Source: Piscicoccus intestinalis NBRC 104926
Lineage (GTDB): Bacteria > Actinomycetota > Actinomycetes > Actinomycetales > Dermatophilaceae
Direction of reading: 5' to 3'
DNA length: 64,000 bases
Assembly: GCF_001515525.1 (NCBI RefSeq)
Contig: NZ_BCNQ01000014.1
Span: forward strand, 1-64,000
The first letter of the stretch is position 1. Every line of letters starts with the position of its first letter. Position numbers and translations under genes: made by a program. Positions 17,330 to 25,093 of this stretch are shown in pieces. Under the pieces are notes generated by a model that did not search any database, had not been told where the DNA came from, and worked only from the letters and a program-made list of their open reading frames with translations.

Positions 17330-17929
17330 GTGCCGACTCGCCCCGGGCCGCACGGCCCCGCGACGCCCGACTCACCGCGCCTCGCCGGCCTGCAGCTGCC
17401 CCGGGAGCGCGCCCGCCCCGCCCGCAAGATCGGCGGCGCGGACTCCGACCCGACGATGAAGATCGGTCAGGTCGCCGAGCGCGTCGGGCTGAGCATGCGC
17501 AGCCTGCGCTACTACGAGGAGGCGGGGCTGATCACCCCCGCCGGGCGCACCTCCGGAGGGTTCCGGCTGTACTCCGAACTCGACGTGCAGCGGCTGCTAC
17601 TCGTCATGCAGATGAAGCCGTTGGGCTACACCCTCGAGCAGATGCGTCAGGTGCTCGACGACCTCGACACCCTCGGCGGCCGTGGCCCGGGTGGCCAGGG
17701 CGGCCCGGGCGGCCAGGGTGGCGCGAAGGACGCCGGCGGTGCGCACGGCCCGGCGAACGTCGCCGTGGCCCGGGAACGGCTCGTCGCCCTGCAGGCCGAC
17801 GTCGAGGAGCGGTACACCGTGGCCCAGCGGCGGCTGGAGATCGCCTCGATCTTCCGCGAGCACCTGGCCACCGAGCTCGGCGAGGCCGAGGAGCCGGCGG
17901 AGCCGCACGAGGCCGACCCCACCGACTGA
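17330..17929 (+). CDS. MerR-family transcriptional regulator with glycine-rich linker
   Basis: DNA-binding protein with the winged-helix motif MKIGQVAERVGLSMRSLRYYEEAGLITPAGRTSGGFRLYS, a coiled-coil dimerisation segment and an acidic tail. Between the HTH and the coiled coil is a Gly/Pro/Gln repeat (RGPGGQGGPGGQGGAKDAGG). The canonical family start would be the ATG at 17456, but no ribosome site precedes it. The GTG at 17330 has GGGAGGA five bases upstream and adds 42 residues. I list the longer form with doubt. No effector Cys pattern is present, so the inducer is unknown. Confidence 0.78.
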   Translation: MPTRPGPHGPATPDSPRLAGLQLPRERARPARKIGGADSDPTMKIGQVAERVGLSMRSLRYYEEAGLITPAGRTSGGFRLYSELDVQRLLLVMQMKPLGYTLEQMRQVLDDLDTLGGRGPGGQGGPGGQGGAKDAGGAHGPANVAVARERLVALQADVEERYTVAQRRLEIASIFREHLATELGEAEEPAEPHEADPTD

Positions 17930-18136
17930 CCCGGCCTGTCCGCATCCGGCCCTGGCCAGCCCGAGCAGCCCCCGCGGCCCCTGGCCCCGCCGGCCCCAAC
18001 TCACCCAGCCCCAGCCGGCCCCAGCCGGATCCCGGCGGGCCCCAGCCGGCTGGTCAGCCCGACCAACCTTCACCGGCCCACGCCTCCCGGGTCTCGTACG
18101 CGCACCGGTGGTCGTTGTGGGCCGTTGCGGGGGCCG
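17930..18136. other. Intergenic, low-complexity CCCCAGCCGG-rich DNA
   Basis: The stretch after the MerR stop repeats CCCCAGCCGG and GGCCCC several times up to about 18055. No gene is seen. The 113-bp element copy B follows at 18137. Confidence 0.5.
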
Positions 18137-18249
18137 GAGACGAGAATGGCTCACATTCTCGGGTCGCGGCGCCACCGGCGCCCTCGTGACCTGCGGTGGT
18201 GGACAGGCCGCGCGGCCTCGGAGACGAGTATGTATGCCAACTTCGTCTC
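18137..18249 (-). repeat. Copy B of the 113-bp element, inverted relative to copy A
   Basis: It has the same length as 12607-12719 and aligns to it in reverse complement without gaps. The outer 25 bp at 18225-18249 differ from copy A's left end at a single position. The 21-bp core CACCGCAGGTCACGAGGGCG plus C is identical. It lies between the MerR gene and the lipoprotein gene, about 175 bp before the latter's start. Confidence 0.8.
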
Positions 18250-18425
18250 AACCCCATTCCTCACCCCGCTCCGGTGGCGATACGAGGCCTCCGGTGGCAC
18301 GACGACCCGTCGGGAGCGTGCCAAATGTTCGTTTCTGGACCAGGAGGGGGCGACTCGGGAGCGTCTCGGTGGCCGCCCTGCAGCACCTGTCGGGGATGTC
18401 GGCGGCGGCGGTTAGGGTGGGGCGC

Positions 18426-19901
18426 GTGCGACGACGGGCCGGACGACACTTCGCGGTGACGCGGGCGGCGTGCGTCGTGACCGCCGCCGCCCTCGCCCTC
18501 GCCGCTTGCGGCGGCGACGGAGGCGACGGCGGTGACGGGTCCGCCTCCCCCGCCGCGACCGGCTCCCCGAACGCCACCGGCTCCCCGAACGCTCCGCAGG
18601 CGACCGGCGCGACCGGCAACCCGTCGCCCGCCCAGTCGCCGGTCACGCCGACCGCCACGGCGGGGTTTCCGGCCGACGCGGTCGGCGGCCAGCTGCGCTG
18701 GATGGTCGGCCAGATGAACTCGGACACCGTGCAGTCCGACCTGACCGACCGGTTCTCGACGACGTTCCTCACCGAGGTGCCGCCCGCGCAGTGGCTCGTC
18801 ATGCTCGGGCAGCTGCGGGCGCAGGGCCCGTGGGTCGTCGAGGAGGTCTCGACCCAGGACCGCAGCGGCGCCGCGACGCTCGTCTCGCAGGGCCGCCGGT
18901 ACCGCCTGACGATGACGCTCGACGACGCCGGCCGTATCGACGGCGCCCTGCTCAACGAGGCCGCCCGCGGGGAGGCCGCGACCGACTGGGCGGGGGTGGT
19001 CACGCGCGCCGAACTGGCCGCCCCGCAGGTCTCGATCCTCGCCGCCGACGTCGCGGCCGACGGCCGACTGCAGGTCGTGCACCGCAGCGGCGACCAGGGG
19101 CTGCGCCCCATCGCCTCGATGGCCAAGCTGTACGTGCTCGCCGCTGTCACGGAGGCGGTCCGCGACGGCGACCTCACCTGGGACACCCCGCTGACGCTCA
19201 CCGCCGCCGACAAGACCCTCCCTTCGGGCACCCTGCAGGATCGCGCCGACGGCAGCACGGTCTCCGTGCGGGAGGCAGCGGATCTCATGATCCGCATCTC
19301 GGACAACACGGCTGCCGACCTGCTGATCCGCACCGTCGGGGAGCCGCAGGTGCGGGCCGCGGCCAAACGCGCCGGGCACCGGCACCCGGCCGGGATCACG
19401 CCGTTCCTCACCCCGCGGCAGATGTTCTGGCTCGGCTACGGCGACTCCGAGCAGGCGAAGGCGGCGCGCTCGGGCTGGGCGGCGGCCGACGAGGCGACGC
19501 GCCGACGGCTGCTCGCGGCGGTGCCGATGGACGGCCCCGGCCCGCAGAACATCGACCCGAACAGCGCCCACTGGCGCTCGGGCATCGGCTGGTTCGCCAC
19601 CCCGGCCGAGGTCGTCGCGGCGCAGCTGTACCTCGACCGGCTCGCCGGCACCCCCGCCGGTCAGCCGCTGCGGCAGATCCTCACGACCAACGGCGGCATC
19701 GCGGTCGAGGGCTGGTCGGGGCAGGCGTTCAAGGGCGGGTCGGACTCCGGGGTCATCGCGCTGAGCTTCCTCGCGCCGGCGACGGGCTCGGGCAACCGGC
19801 AGGCGCTCGTCATGATCGGCACCGGCGACAAGGCGGTCGACGAGGAGACGTTCGTCGCCGCCGCCGGCGACGCGGCCCGGCTCCTCGCGGCCGCGCGCTG
19901 A
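18426..19901 (+). CDS. Beta-lactamase-fold serine hydrolase lipoprotein
   Basis: Predicted lipoprotein of 491 residues. The signal VRRRAGRHFAVTRAACVVTA ends at the lipobox LAAC with Cys28, followed by a long Gly/Ser/Pro/Thr tether. A small domain (about 85-190) precedes the class A beta-lactamase-like domain with SxxK (IASMAKLY, Ser231), SDN (ISDNTAAD, 292-294) and a KGG triad (FKGGSDSG). It is likely a cell-wall-active hydrolase or beta-lactamase-like protein rather than a proven resistance enzyme. TAGGGT (18413-18418) lies 7 nt before the GTG at 18426, a leaderless arrangement. An ATG at 18396 is in frame. Confidence 0.82.
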   Translation: MRRRAGRHFAVTRAACVVTAAALALAACGGDGGDGGDGSASPAATGSPNATGSPNAPQATGATGNPSPAQSPVTPTATAGFPADAVGGQLRWMVGQMNSDTVQSDLTDRFSTTFLTEVPPAQWLVMLGQLRAQGPWVVEEVSTQDRSGAATLVSQGRRYRLTMTLDDAGRIDGALLNEAARGEAATDWAGVVTRAELAAPQVSILAADVAADGRLQVVHRSGDQGLRPIASMAKLYVLAAVTEAVRDGDLTWDTPLTLTAADKTLPSGTLQDRADGSTVSVREAADLMIRISDNTAADLLIRTVGEPQVRAAAKRAGHRHPAGITPFLTPRQMFWLGYGDSEQAKAARSGWAAADEATRRRLLAAVPMDGPGPQNIDPNSAHWRSGIGWFATPAEVVAAQLYLDRLAGTPAGQPLRQILTTNGGIAVEGWSGQAFKGGSDSGVIALSFLAPATGSGNRQALVMIGTGDKAVDEETFVAAAGDAARLLAAAR

Positions 19902-19908
19902 ACCGAAG

Positions 19909-20667
19909 CTACGCGACCGCGATCGCGGCGAGCAGCGCGGGCAGGCCGCGGGCGGCGGTGTCGCGCCACACGATGTCGACGCGCTCGGAGACGGGCGTGT
20001 CCTCGGGGTTGAGCTCGACGACCGGCACGCCGTGGCCGCGCGCGAGGTCGGGCAGCGACGCCGCCGGGTAGACGAGCCCGGAGGTGCCGACGACGAGCAC
20101 GAGATCGGCGTCGAAGACCGCGTCGGCCGCGGCGTCGAACGCCCCCTGCGGCAGCATCTCCCCGAACCACACGACGCCGGGGCGCACCCGGCCGTCGCAC
20201 GCGGGGCAGGCGGCCGGCGCCAGCCGCTCCACCGGCTCCGCGGGGATCTCGACCGGGCCGTCGAACGGGCGCTCGCAGTCGGCGCAACGCAACGCGGTGA
20301 GGCTGCCGTGCAGGTGAGCCAGCACGTCGCTGCCCGCGCGTTCGTGCAGGTCGTCGACGTTCTGGGTGGCGATCCGCACCTGCGTGCGCTCGGCCCAGCG
20401 GGCGAGCGCGCGGTGCCCGGCGTTGGGTTCGACGCCGCGCACCAGGTTGATCCGCCACGCGTACCAGGCCCAGACGAGTTCGGGGTCGGCCTCCCAGGCC
20501 TGCGGGGTCGCGAGCATCGTCGGGTCGAAGCGCTCCCACAGGCCGCTCTGCGCGGCGCGGAACGTCGGCACCCCGGATTCGGCGGACATGCCCGCGCCCG
20601 AGAGCACGGTGACGCGCCGGGCCGCGGCGGCCAGCTCGACGAGGGCGGGGTTCAGCGGCGCTGCCAC
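19909..20667 (-). CDS. cobB: SIR2-family NAD-dependent protein deacylase
   Basis: Sirtuin of 252 residues that removes acyl groups from lysines using NAD. Motifs are VTVLSGAGMSAESGVPTFR, IATQNVDDLHERAGS, the catalytic His in HLHGS, the zinc ligands CADC and CPAC, and VRPGVVWFGEMLP. The family is known to reactivate acetylated acetyl-CoA synthetase; an acs gene is 14 kb away at 34576 (functional link inferred). The GTG at 20667 overlaps the end of the upstream gene by 16 bp, which suggests translational coupling. Confidence 0.88.
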   Translation of the reverse strand: MAAPLNPALVELAAAARRVTVLSGAGMSAESGVPTFRAAQSGLWERFDPTMLATPQAWEADPELVWAWYAWRINLVRGVEPNAGHRALARWAERTQVRIATQNVDDLHERAGSDVLAHLHGSLTALRCADCERPFDGPVEIPAEPVERLAPAACPACDGRVRPGVVWFGEMLPQGAFDAAADAVFDADLVLVVGTSGLVYPAASLPDLARGHGVPVVELNPEDTPVSERVDIVWRDTAARGLPALLAAIAVA

Positions 20668-21113
20668 TTCAACCCCCGGGCCCGGAGCCGGTCGTGCACC
20701 TGCTCGGGCGGCTGCGGCGCGCCCTGCGCGTAGTCGGCGAGCAGCTCCTCGATGATCGTCGTCAGCGGCACGACCTCCAGTTCGGCGCGCGCGTGCGCCC
20801 GCGCGAGCAGCCGCGGCGGGAGCCGGAACATCGTCGGTTTGCGGGGCGCGCCCGCTGGCGGCAGCTCCAGGGGCACGGGGTTGCGGCGGCTGCCGTCCTT
20901 GCTCGCGCTCGCCAGCTCGACGCGGCGACGGCGGCGCAGCACGCCGAGCGCCTCCTCGTCGGTGATCGGGCCGCGGCCCTCGCTCCACGCGAGCGGCTTC
21001 AGCTCCCCCGGGAGCGCGTCCGAGCGGCGCGGCTCCCGGACCCGGCCCAGGCCCGGCTCCGGACGGCCCGCGCGGGGCCGGTCCGTCGAGGCGTCGACGA
21101 CCTCACCGGTCAT
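20652..21113 (-). CDS. Small ribbon-helix-helix-like protein next to a ParA-like ATPase
   Basis: I do not recognise a named family for the whole protein (153 residues). Residues about 95-135 read PTMFRLPPRLLARAHARAELEVVPLTTIIEELLADYAQG, a short beta strand followed by two helices, as in ribbon-helix-helix DNA-binding proteins. The first half is Arg/Pro-rich and disordered. The ATG at 21113 has AAGGGAGA upstream at a long spacing. The ParA-like gene lies upstream on the same strand, so a ParB/ParG-like partner is a reasonable guess, not proven. Its end overlaps the sirtuin gene. Confidence 0.55.
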   Translation of the reverse strand: MTGEVVDASTDRPRAGRPEPGLGRVREPRRSDALPGELKPLAWSEGRGPITDEEALGVLRRRRRVELASASKDGSRRNPVPLELPPAGAPRKPTMFRLPPRLLARAHARAELEVVPLTTIIEELLADYAQGAPQPPEQVHDRLRARGLKWQRR

Positions 21114-21275
21114 GCTGCTCGCGTCTCCCTTGCTCCGACGTGCTCGGACGATGTGCGGCCCATCCGCTGGCACGTGCTGCGATACGCCGATCGCACCGTG
21201 CCCGCGGGCAGGACCGCCGAAGGAGTCACTGTACGACCCCGGCCGGGCCGATGTCGGCCCCAGACGCGGGGAGGG

Positions 21276-22715
21276 TCACGGCGCGACGGGCCACCCGCCG
21301 TCCGGAAACCGTTTGGTGATCGAGGCGGCGATGTCGAGGTAGGCCTCCTTCGTCGCGGGGGCGAGCTGCTCCCAGTCGATGAGGGCGCCGTCGGCGACGT
21401 GCGGGTCGCTCGGCACGACGATGAGGTCGGCCGCCTGCGACAGGTACGAGCGCACCGCCTCCTTGTCGACGCTGCGGCTGACCAGGTCTTTCGCGGTGAG
21501 AACGACGATGCTCGTGCGGGCGAGCCGCTCGAAGCCGTGCGTCTCCAGCCACAGGATCGTCTCGGCCGCGCGACGGGCGCCGGTGATCGACCACGACGCC
21601 GGGATGACGACCGTGTCGGCGAACTCGAGGATGCCGCGCATGAGCGGGTGCGTCACGCCGGTGCCGCAGTCGACCTGCACGACGTTGTAGTAGCGCTGCA
21701 CGACGCCCATGATGCGGCGGAAGTCCTCCGAGCTCAGCGAGTCGCCGAGCTCGGGGTTCGGCTCGCCGGGCAGCATCGTCAGGCGTCCCGCCGTGAGCGT
21801 GTACCGCGACAGCGCGTCGAGGCTGTCGATGCGGTCGATGCCCGCGGACAGCTCGGTGATGCCGGCCCGGCTCTGGCCGACGAGCCGCTCGGCGAGGTCA
21901 CCGGCGTCGGGGTTGGCGTCGATGGCGAACACCGGGTCGGGCCGCAGGTTGGCCATCGCGATCGACGTCGCCGCCGTCGTCGACGTCTTGCTGATGCCGC
22001 CCTTGAGGCAGAAGAAGGCGGTGACGTGCTTGCCGCGCAGCTGCCGCGAGATCTCCCGTTCGCGCTCGCGGATCCGCTGTTCCTTGACCGACTGCCCGGG
22101 GTTCCAGCGGCCCCCGGTCGTCTCGTACACGAAGCCGCGCCAGCCCATCCGGGGCCGCGGCTCCCGGCGCCGGATCATCGGCGGGTCCTCCGGCGGGTCC
22201 CAGTCGGGGTCGGCGGTGTGATCCAGGTACAGCGGCTTGGCCAGCGAGCGACCCGCGCCGTCCTCGTCGCGCACGCGGCGGGGCGGGACGACCCGCACCC
22301 CGTCTCCGGCCAGGGCGTTCGGCGGCGCCTTCGGCCTCGCGTTCGAGCCGGTCTCGGCGGGATCGGGCTCGGCGTCGGTGCGGGCGTCGTTCCGTCCGTC
22401 GCTGCGGGCATCGTCAGGCGCCTCGGTCGCCGGGTGCGGACGGGCGGTGCGATCGACACGCGGCGTGTCGCCCTGGCCCGCTTTGGCGTACGGACTCGGC
22501 GGGATCGTGGCGCGCGTGGCGCCCCCGCGCTCTTCGGCCGTCGGCGCGCCCGGCCTCGCCTCACCCGGCGGCTGCAGCGGAGCCGGTTCGCTCGCGGTGG
22601 CCGCCGACCCACCGGTCGGGGCGGGATCGGTTCGCTCGGCGCGCTCGGCACCGGTGGTCACGTCTGGGACCGCGGTGGGGCGGTCGTGCTGGGAAGCGCT
22701 CATGTGCGGGGTCAC
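21276..22715 (-). CDS. ParA/MinD-like P-loop ATPase with long disordered N terminus
   Basis: A 479-residue protein. The first 220 residues are Pro/Ala/Asp/Arg-rich. The ATPase domain starts at KHVTAFFCLKGGISKTSTTAATSIAM, a deviant Walker A with the signature Lys of the ParA/MinD group. VFAIDANPDAGDL and VVQVDCGTGVTHPLMRG give the switch and Walker B regions, and IVVLTAKDLVSRSV follows. Proteins with this build act in plasmid or chromosome partition, or in type VII secretion loci (EspI-like); no ESX genes are in the window. The start is uncertain between GTG 22715 and ATG 22703. It may pair with the ribbon-helix-helix-like gene 163 bp downstream. Confidence 0.75.
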   Translation of the reverse strand: MTPHMSASQHDRPTAVPDVTTGAERAERTDPAPTGGSAATASEPAPLQPPGEARPGAPTAEERGGATRATIPPSPYAKAGQGDTPRVDRTARPHPATEAPDDARSDGRNDARTDAEPDPAETGSNARPKAPPNALAGDGVRVVPPRRVRDEDGAGRSLAKPLYLDHTADPDWDPPEDPPMIRRREPRPRMGWRGFVYETTGGRWNPGQSVKEQRIREREREISRQLRGKHVTAFFCLKGGISKTSTTAATSIAMANLRPDPVFAIDANPDAGDLAERLVGQSRAGITELSAGIDRIDSLDALSRYTLTAGRLTMLPGEPNPELGDSLSSEDFRRIMGVVQRYYNVVQVDCGTGVTHPLMRGILEFADTVVIPASWSITGARRAAETILWLETHGFERLARTSIVVLTAKDLVSRSVDKEAVRSYLSQAADLIVVPSDPHVADGALIDWEQLAPATKEAYLDIAASITKRFPDGGWPVAP

Positions 22716-22838
22716 GCAATCTGGAGTCGTCGCGGATGGAACGGCGTGAGCCGGCTCCGGCTCCGCTGCGTTCGGATCGCGGCACCGACTCGTGGTCCGG
22801 ACCGCGGCGGGCCGTCGAGAGGCCCGCCCCAGGCCGGG

Positions 22839-23360
22839 TCAGGACGCGCGGGCGCGTTCGCGACGGCGGGCCGCCGCGTTGTGACCGCGGCACTCGTCGC
22901 AGCGGCAGCCGCGACGGTAGGAGTTCAGCGAACCGTCTCCGACCGGGTGGGTCGGGGTGCGGTCGGCGTCGCCGGAGATGCGTGCGCGCGAGGCAACAGT
23001 CACCTTATGGGCCACGGGACGCACCGAGGCGACGATCTCGGCGAAGTAATGCCGACGCTGCCGGGTGGTCATCGAGGCCCGATAACCGAGGTCGTTCATT
23101 CGCAACGCTTCTGACAGACAGTCCTGCCAGACGGGGCAGTCGGCGCAAATTGCGCGAAGACGCGCGGGAACCTGCTCTTCCTCGTATTCCGGCGTCCACT
23201 CGTTCGCCGACACCGCGTGCTCGGGCGCGCGGCACGAGGCTCGGTGGTCGAGGATGCGCGACGGACGGCGCACCTTCTCGCGAAGCGTGGTCATCGTCAG
23301 CCCCCCAGCCGGCGTGATCACCGTCGTCGGGACCGCGCTGGTCTCGGTCATGGCCTTCAT
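22839..23360 (-). CDS. WhiB-family iron-sulphur regulator with an extra C-terminal CxCxxC motif
   Basis: WhiB-like protein of 173 residues. The four cluster ligands are visible: Cys in HRASCRAPEH, then ICADCPVWQDC giving CxxC and the last Cys. A turn-helix region follows (ALRMNDLGYRASMTTRQRRHYF), differing from the usual GVWGG. The tail is unusual: SLNSYRRGCRCDECRGHNAA contains three further cysteines in a motif also seen in small actinobacterial and phage proteins. The ATG at 23360 has GGGGG six bases upstream. It is transcribed away from the DNA-binding protein gene at 24011, across a 650-bp region with a Crp-type site. Confidence 0.82.
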   Translation of the reverse strand: MKAMTETSAVPTTVITPAGGLTMTTLREKVRRPSRILDHRASCRAPEHAVSANEWTPEYEEEQVPARLRAICADCPVWQDCLSEALRMNDLGYRASMTTRQRRHYFAEIVASVRPVAHKVTVASRARISGDADRTPTHPVGDGSLNSYRRGCRCDECRGHNAAARRRERARAS

Positions 23361-23735
23361 AAACGCCCCCATTCGTCTCGGCCAGGAGTCGGTGGAAGTC
23401 TCCGCACACAACGCTGCCGGTGTCAAGAAAACATCGACCCCAGGCGGCGGCGAGGGGAGCCCGCGCAATGCCACGCCGAGCCGCCGTCCGGCCGCCGCAT
23501 CCGACCCCGCGCACATTCGGTTTCGGACGCCAACTCACCGATCAGCGCACGACAGAGGCATGCCACCGAGAGCGAATTCCGTTGTTGGACAATCGATCAA
23601 GACGATTGAACCGATCGAGCGCCGGGAGTCGAATATGCCGACCGACGAGCCTGCCGAATGTGTATATACGCCGGTTGCCAAAGGCGGCTTCACGTGCGGG
23701 ATCGCACGAAAGACTGATTCGAAACCACTCGGCTT

Positions 23736-23751
23736 TGTGACGCAGATCACG
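23736..23751. promoter_or_regulatory. Crp-type binding site
   Basis: TGTGACGCAGATCACG matches the TGTGA-N6-TCACA consensus at nine of ten conserved positions. A Crp gene is at 46320 in this window, and Crp/Cmr control of whiB genes is known in mycobacteria. The site is 376 bp from the WhiB start and 260 bp from the plus-strand gene. Confidence 0.6.
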
Positions 23752-23802
23752 CATCGCTGTCTGCCATCAGAGACGCGATCGCGTCCCCTCGACGGCCGAC
23801 AC

Positions 23803-23828
23803 GGCCTCCCGAGGAAGCTCGGGAGGCC
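23803..23828. terminator. 11-bp hairpin in the WhiB upstream region
   Basis: GGCCTCCCGAG (23803-23813) pairs perfectly with CTCGGGAGGCC (23818-23828) over a GAAG loop. It lies between two divergent genes, where a terminator would be unexpected unless an unannotated transcript ends here. An operator is the alternative. Confidence 0.5.
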
Positions 23829-24010
23829 TCTCGACGGCTGCCGGCCCTCCGCTCGCGCCCGTCGCCCCGGCCTCGGCTCGTCCGCATCGGGGGCGCGTGG
23901 TGGGGGCCGGAAGTGGGAGCGTCGTTGTGGTCGCTTGTCGCCCGCGCCGACCGTGCCTACTGTGTGGCGCGTCGGCAAGGGGCGGCCGACACGCGGCGAC
24001 AGGGGACGAC

Positions 24011-24580
24011 GTGACACGGATACCTGACCGGGGTGTGCCCCCGATCGACCGGGCCCGGGAGGCGGAGAACCCGCCGATCCGCGAGCCGGGGCTACCCGAC
24101 GCGCCCGATGTGGCGCAGGTCGTGGCCGACGCGACCCGCGGATCCCGCGCGCAGCAGCCTCCCGAGGGCTACATGACCGCCGAGATGATCGCGTCGGCGC
24201 TCGCCCGGGTCACCGGCAAGCGCGCGATCCCGGCCTCGACGATTCGCGGCATGGCCAGCCGGGAGCAGCTGCCCGCGCCGAGCGAGCACAAGTGGGGCCG
24301 GCGCAACCTGTGGGCGACCGACGAGATCGAACGGTGGCTGCGCGAGCGGGAGTCGCGGCACGTGCCGCGGGCCACGGTGCGCCAGATCCAGCGTCGCCTC
24401 ACCGCGATCGACGAGCAGTCGCGGGCCAGCGGCAACGACGCCCGGCTCAAGCAGGCCGTGCGCTCGGCCTACCGCCGCGGGCTGTCGTTCCAGCAGATCG
24501 CCGACGCCATCCTCGTCAAGCGCGGAGACCGCCACCCCAGCCGCGAAGCCGTGCGGCTGCGCTTCGGCCCCTACCTCTAG
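24011..24580 (+). CDS. Putative DNA-binding protein with two helix-turn-helix regions
   Basis: A 189-residue protein I cannot name. Residues about 55-115 (GYMTAEMIASALARVTGKRA, then a wing and NLWATDEIERWLRERES) look like an excisionase/AlpA- or MerR-type winged helix. The C-terminal part (GLSFQQIADAILVKRGDRHP, SREAVRLRFGPYL) looks like a second HTH. The first 50 residues are charged and probably disordered. The GTG at 24011 has AGGGGA four bases upstream. It is divergent from the WhiB-like gene. It could be a segregation, phage-derived or developmental regulator. Confidence 0.6.
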   Translation: MTRIPDRGVPPIDRAREAENPPIREPGLPDAPDVAQVVADATRGSRAQQPPEGYMTAEMIASALARVTGKRAIPASTIRGMASREQLPAPSEHKWGRRNLWATDEIERWLRERESRHVPRATVRQIQRRLTAIDEQSRASGNDARLKQAVRSAYRRGLSFQQIADAILVKRGDRHPSREAVRLRFGPYL

Positions 24581-24703
24581 CCCGAGCGCCGACACGCCTG
24601 CCCCTCCCGCGAACTCCCCTTTCTCCCGCGGGGGCCACACGCCCCCGGCCACCGCCCAGATGCACCCAACCGGGCAGGCACCTACCCCCGGCCCGCACCG
24701 CGT

Positions 24704-24764
24704 CAGAAACGATGGGAAATTCCGCCGCGCAGACGCGGCAAAACTCCCACTATCTTCCGGCGCC
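24704..24764 (+). repeat. REP-like 61-bp palindromic element, copy 1
   Basis: A 61-bp unit identical at 58 positions to copy 2 (24919-24979). The inner part folds as an imperfect hairpin: TGGGAAATTCCGCCGCG (24713-24729), loop CAGA, and CGCGGCAAAACTCCCA (24734-24749). Confidence 0.75.
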
Positions 24765-24800
24765 CCGACAGCCCGGAGGGAGACCGGCCGGGCGACCCGC

Positions 24801-24869
24801 GCCTCAGCCGGAGAACCGACCAGCACGCACGGCGTCGGCGATCCGCTCGCGCTCGTGGACCCCGGCGCC
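24801..24869 (-). pseudogene. Duplicated fragment of the 3' end of the Fic-like gene
   Basis: This stretch repeats, with scattered changes, the last 60-70 bases of the Fic-like gene (25075-25142). On the minus strand it encodes HERERIADAVRAGRFSG, against HEGERIADAVRAGRLSD in the real gene. It sits between the two REP-like elements, so gene end and element were copied together. Confidence 0.7.
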
Positions 24870-24918
24870 CACCCCGGCACGTCCAATCCGCCCGTGACGA
24901 CCGGCGGCGGCCTGGCCG

Positions 24919-24979
24919 CAGAAACGATGGGAGATTCGCCCGCGCAGACGCGGCAAAACTCCCACTATCTTCCGGCGCC
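24919..24979 (+). repeat. REP-like 61-bp palindromic element, copy 2
   Basis: Same 61-bp unit as copy 1. Here GGGAGATT gives a G-C pair in the outer stem (TGGGAG/CTCCCA), so the hairpin is slightly better. It lies about 100 bp downstream of the Fic-like gene's stop on that gene's strand. Confidence 0.75.
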
Positions 24980-25040
24980 CGGACACCCCCGGCAGGAGAC
25001 CGGCGGGCCGACCCGCGGCACAGCCGCGAAGCCAGGCGCA

Positions 25041-25093
25041 CTGACGCCTCAGCCGGAGAGCCGGGCGCCCTGACGCCTCAGTCGGAGAGCCGG
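25041..25093. repeat. 24-bp tandem duplication across the Fic-like gene stop codon
   Basis: CTGACGCCTCAGCCGGAGAG plus CCGG at 25041-25064 recurs at 25070-25093 with one change. The second copy contains the gene's stop (TCA at 25078-25080 on this strand). Confidence 0.75.

Larger units (their letters stand above)
23361..24010. promoter_or_regulatory. Long, AT-richer divergent regulatory region
   Basis: A 650-bp gap between the WhiB-like gene and the DNA-binding protein gene, with visibly lower GC around 23560-23770. It holds a Crp-type site (23736-23751) and an 11-bp hairpin (23803-23828). TACTGT at about 23951-23956 could be a -10 box for the plus-strand gene. I see no convincing protein-coding gene, although a small RNA between promoter and hairpin is possible. 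Confidence 0.5.

Noticed and set aside
14232-17375. 1047-codon minus-strand frame across the reductase and hydrolase genes
   Set aside because: Low-complexity Arg/Gly/Leu translation without motifs; the plus strand holds two well-supported genes.
18426-19901. Beta-lactamase as an antibiotic resistance gene
   Set aside because: The fold motifs are there, but this lipoprotein group is widespread and not shown to hydrolyse drugs; called only as a serine hydrolase.
23254-24027. Possible gene between the WhiB-like gene and the HTH gene
   Set aside because: No ribosome site, no family motif, and the region looks like a regulatory stretch with Crp site and hairpin.
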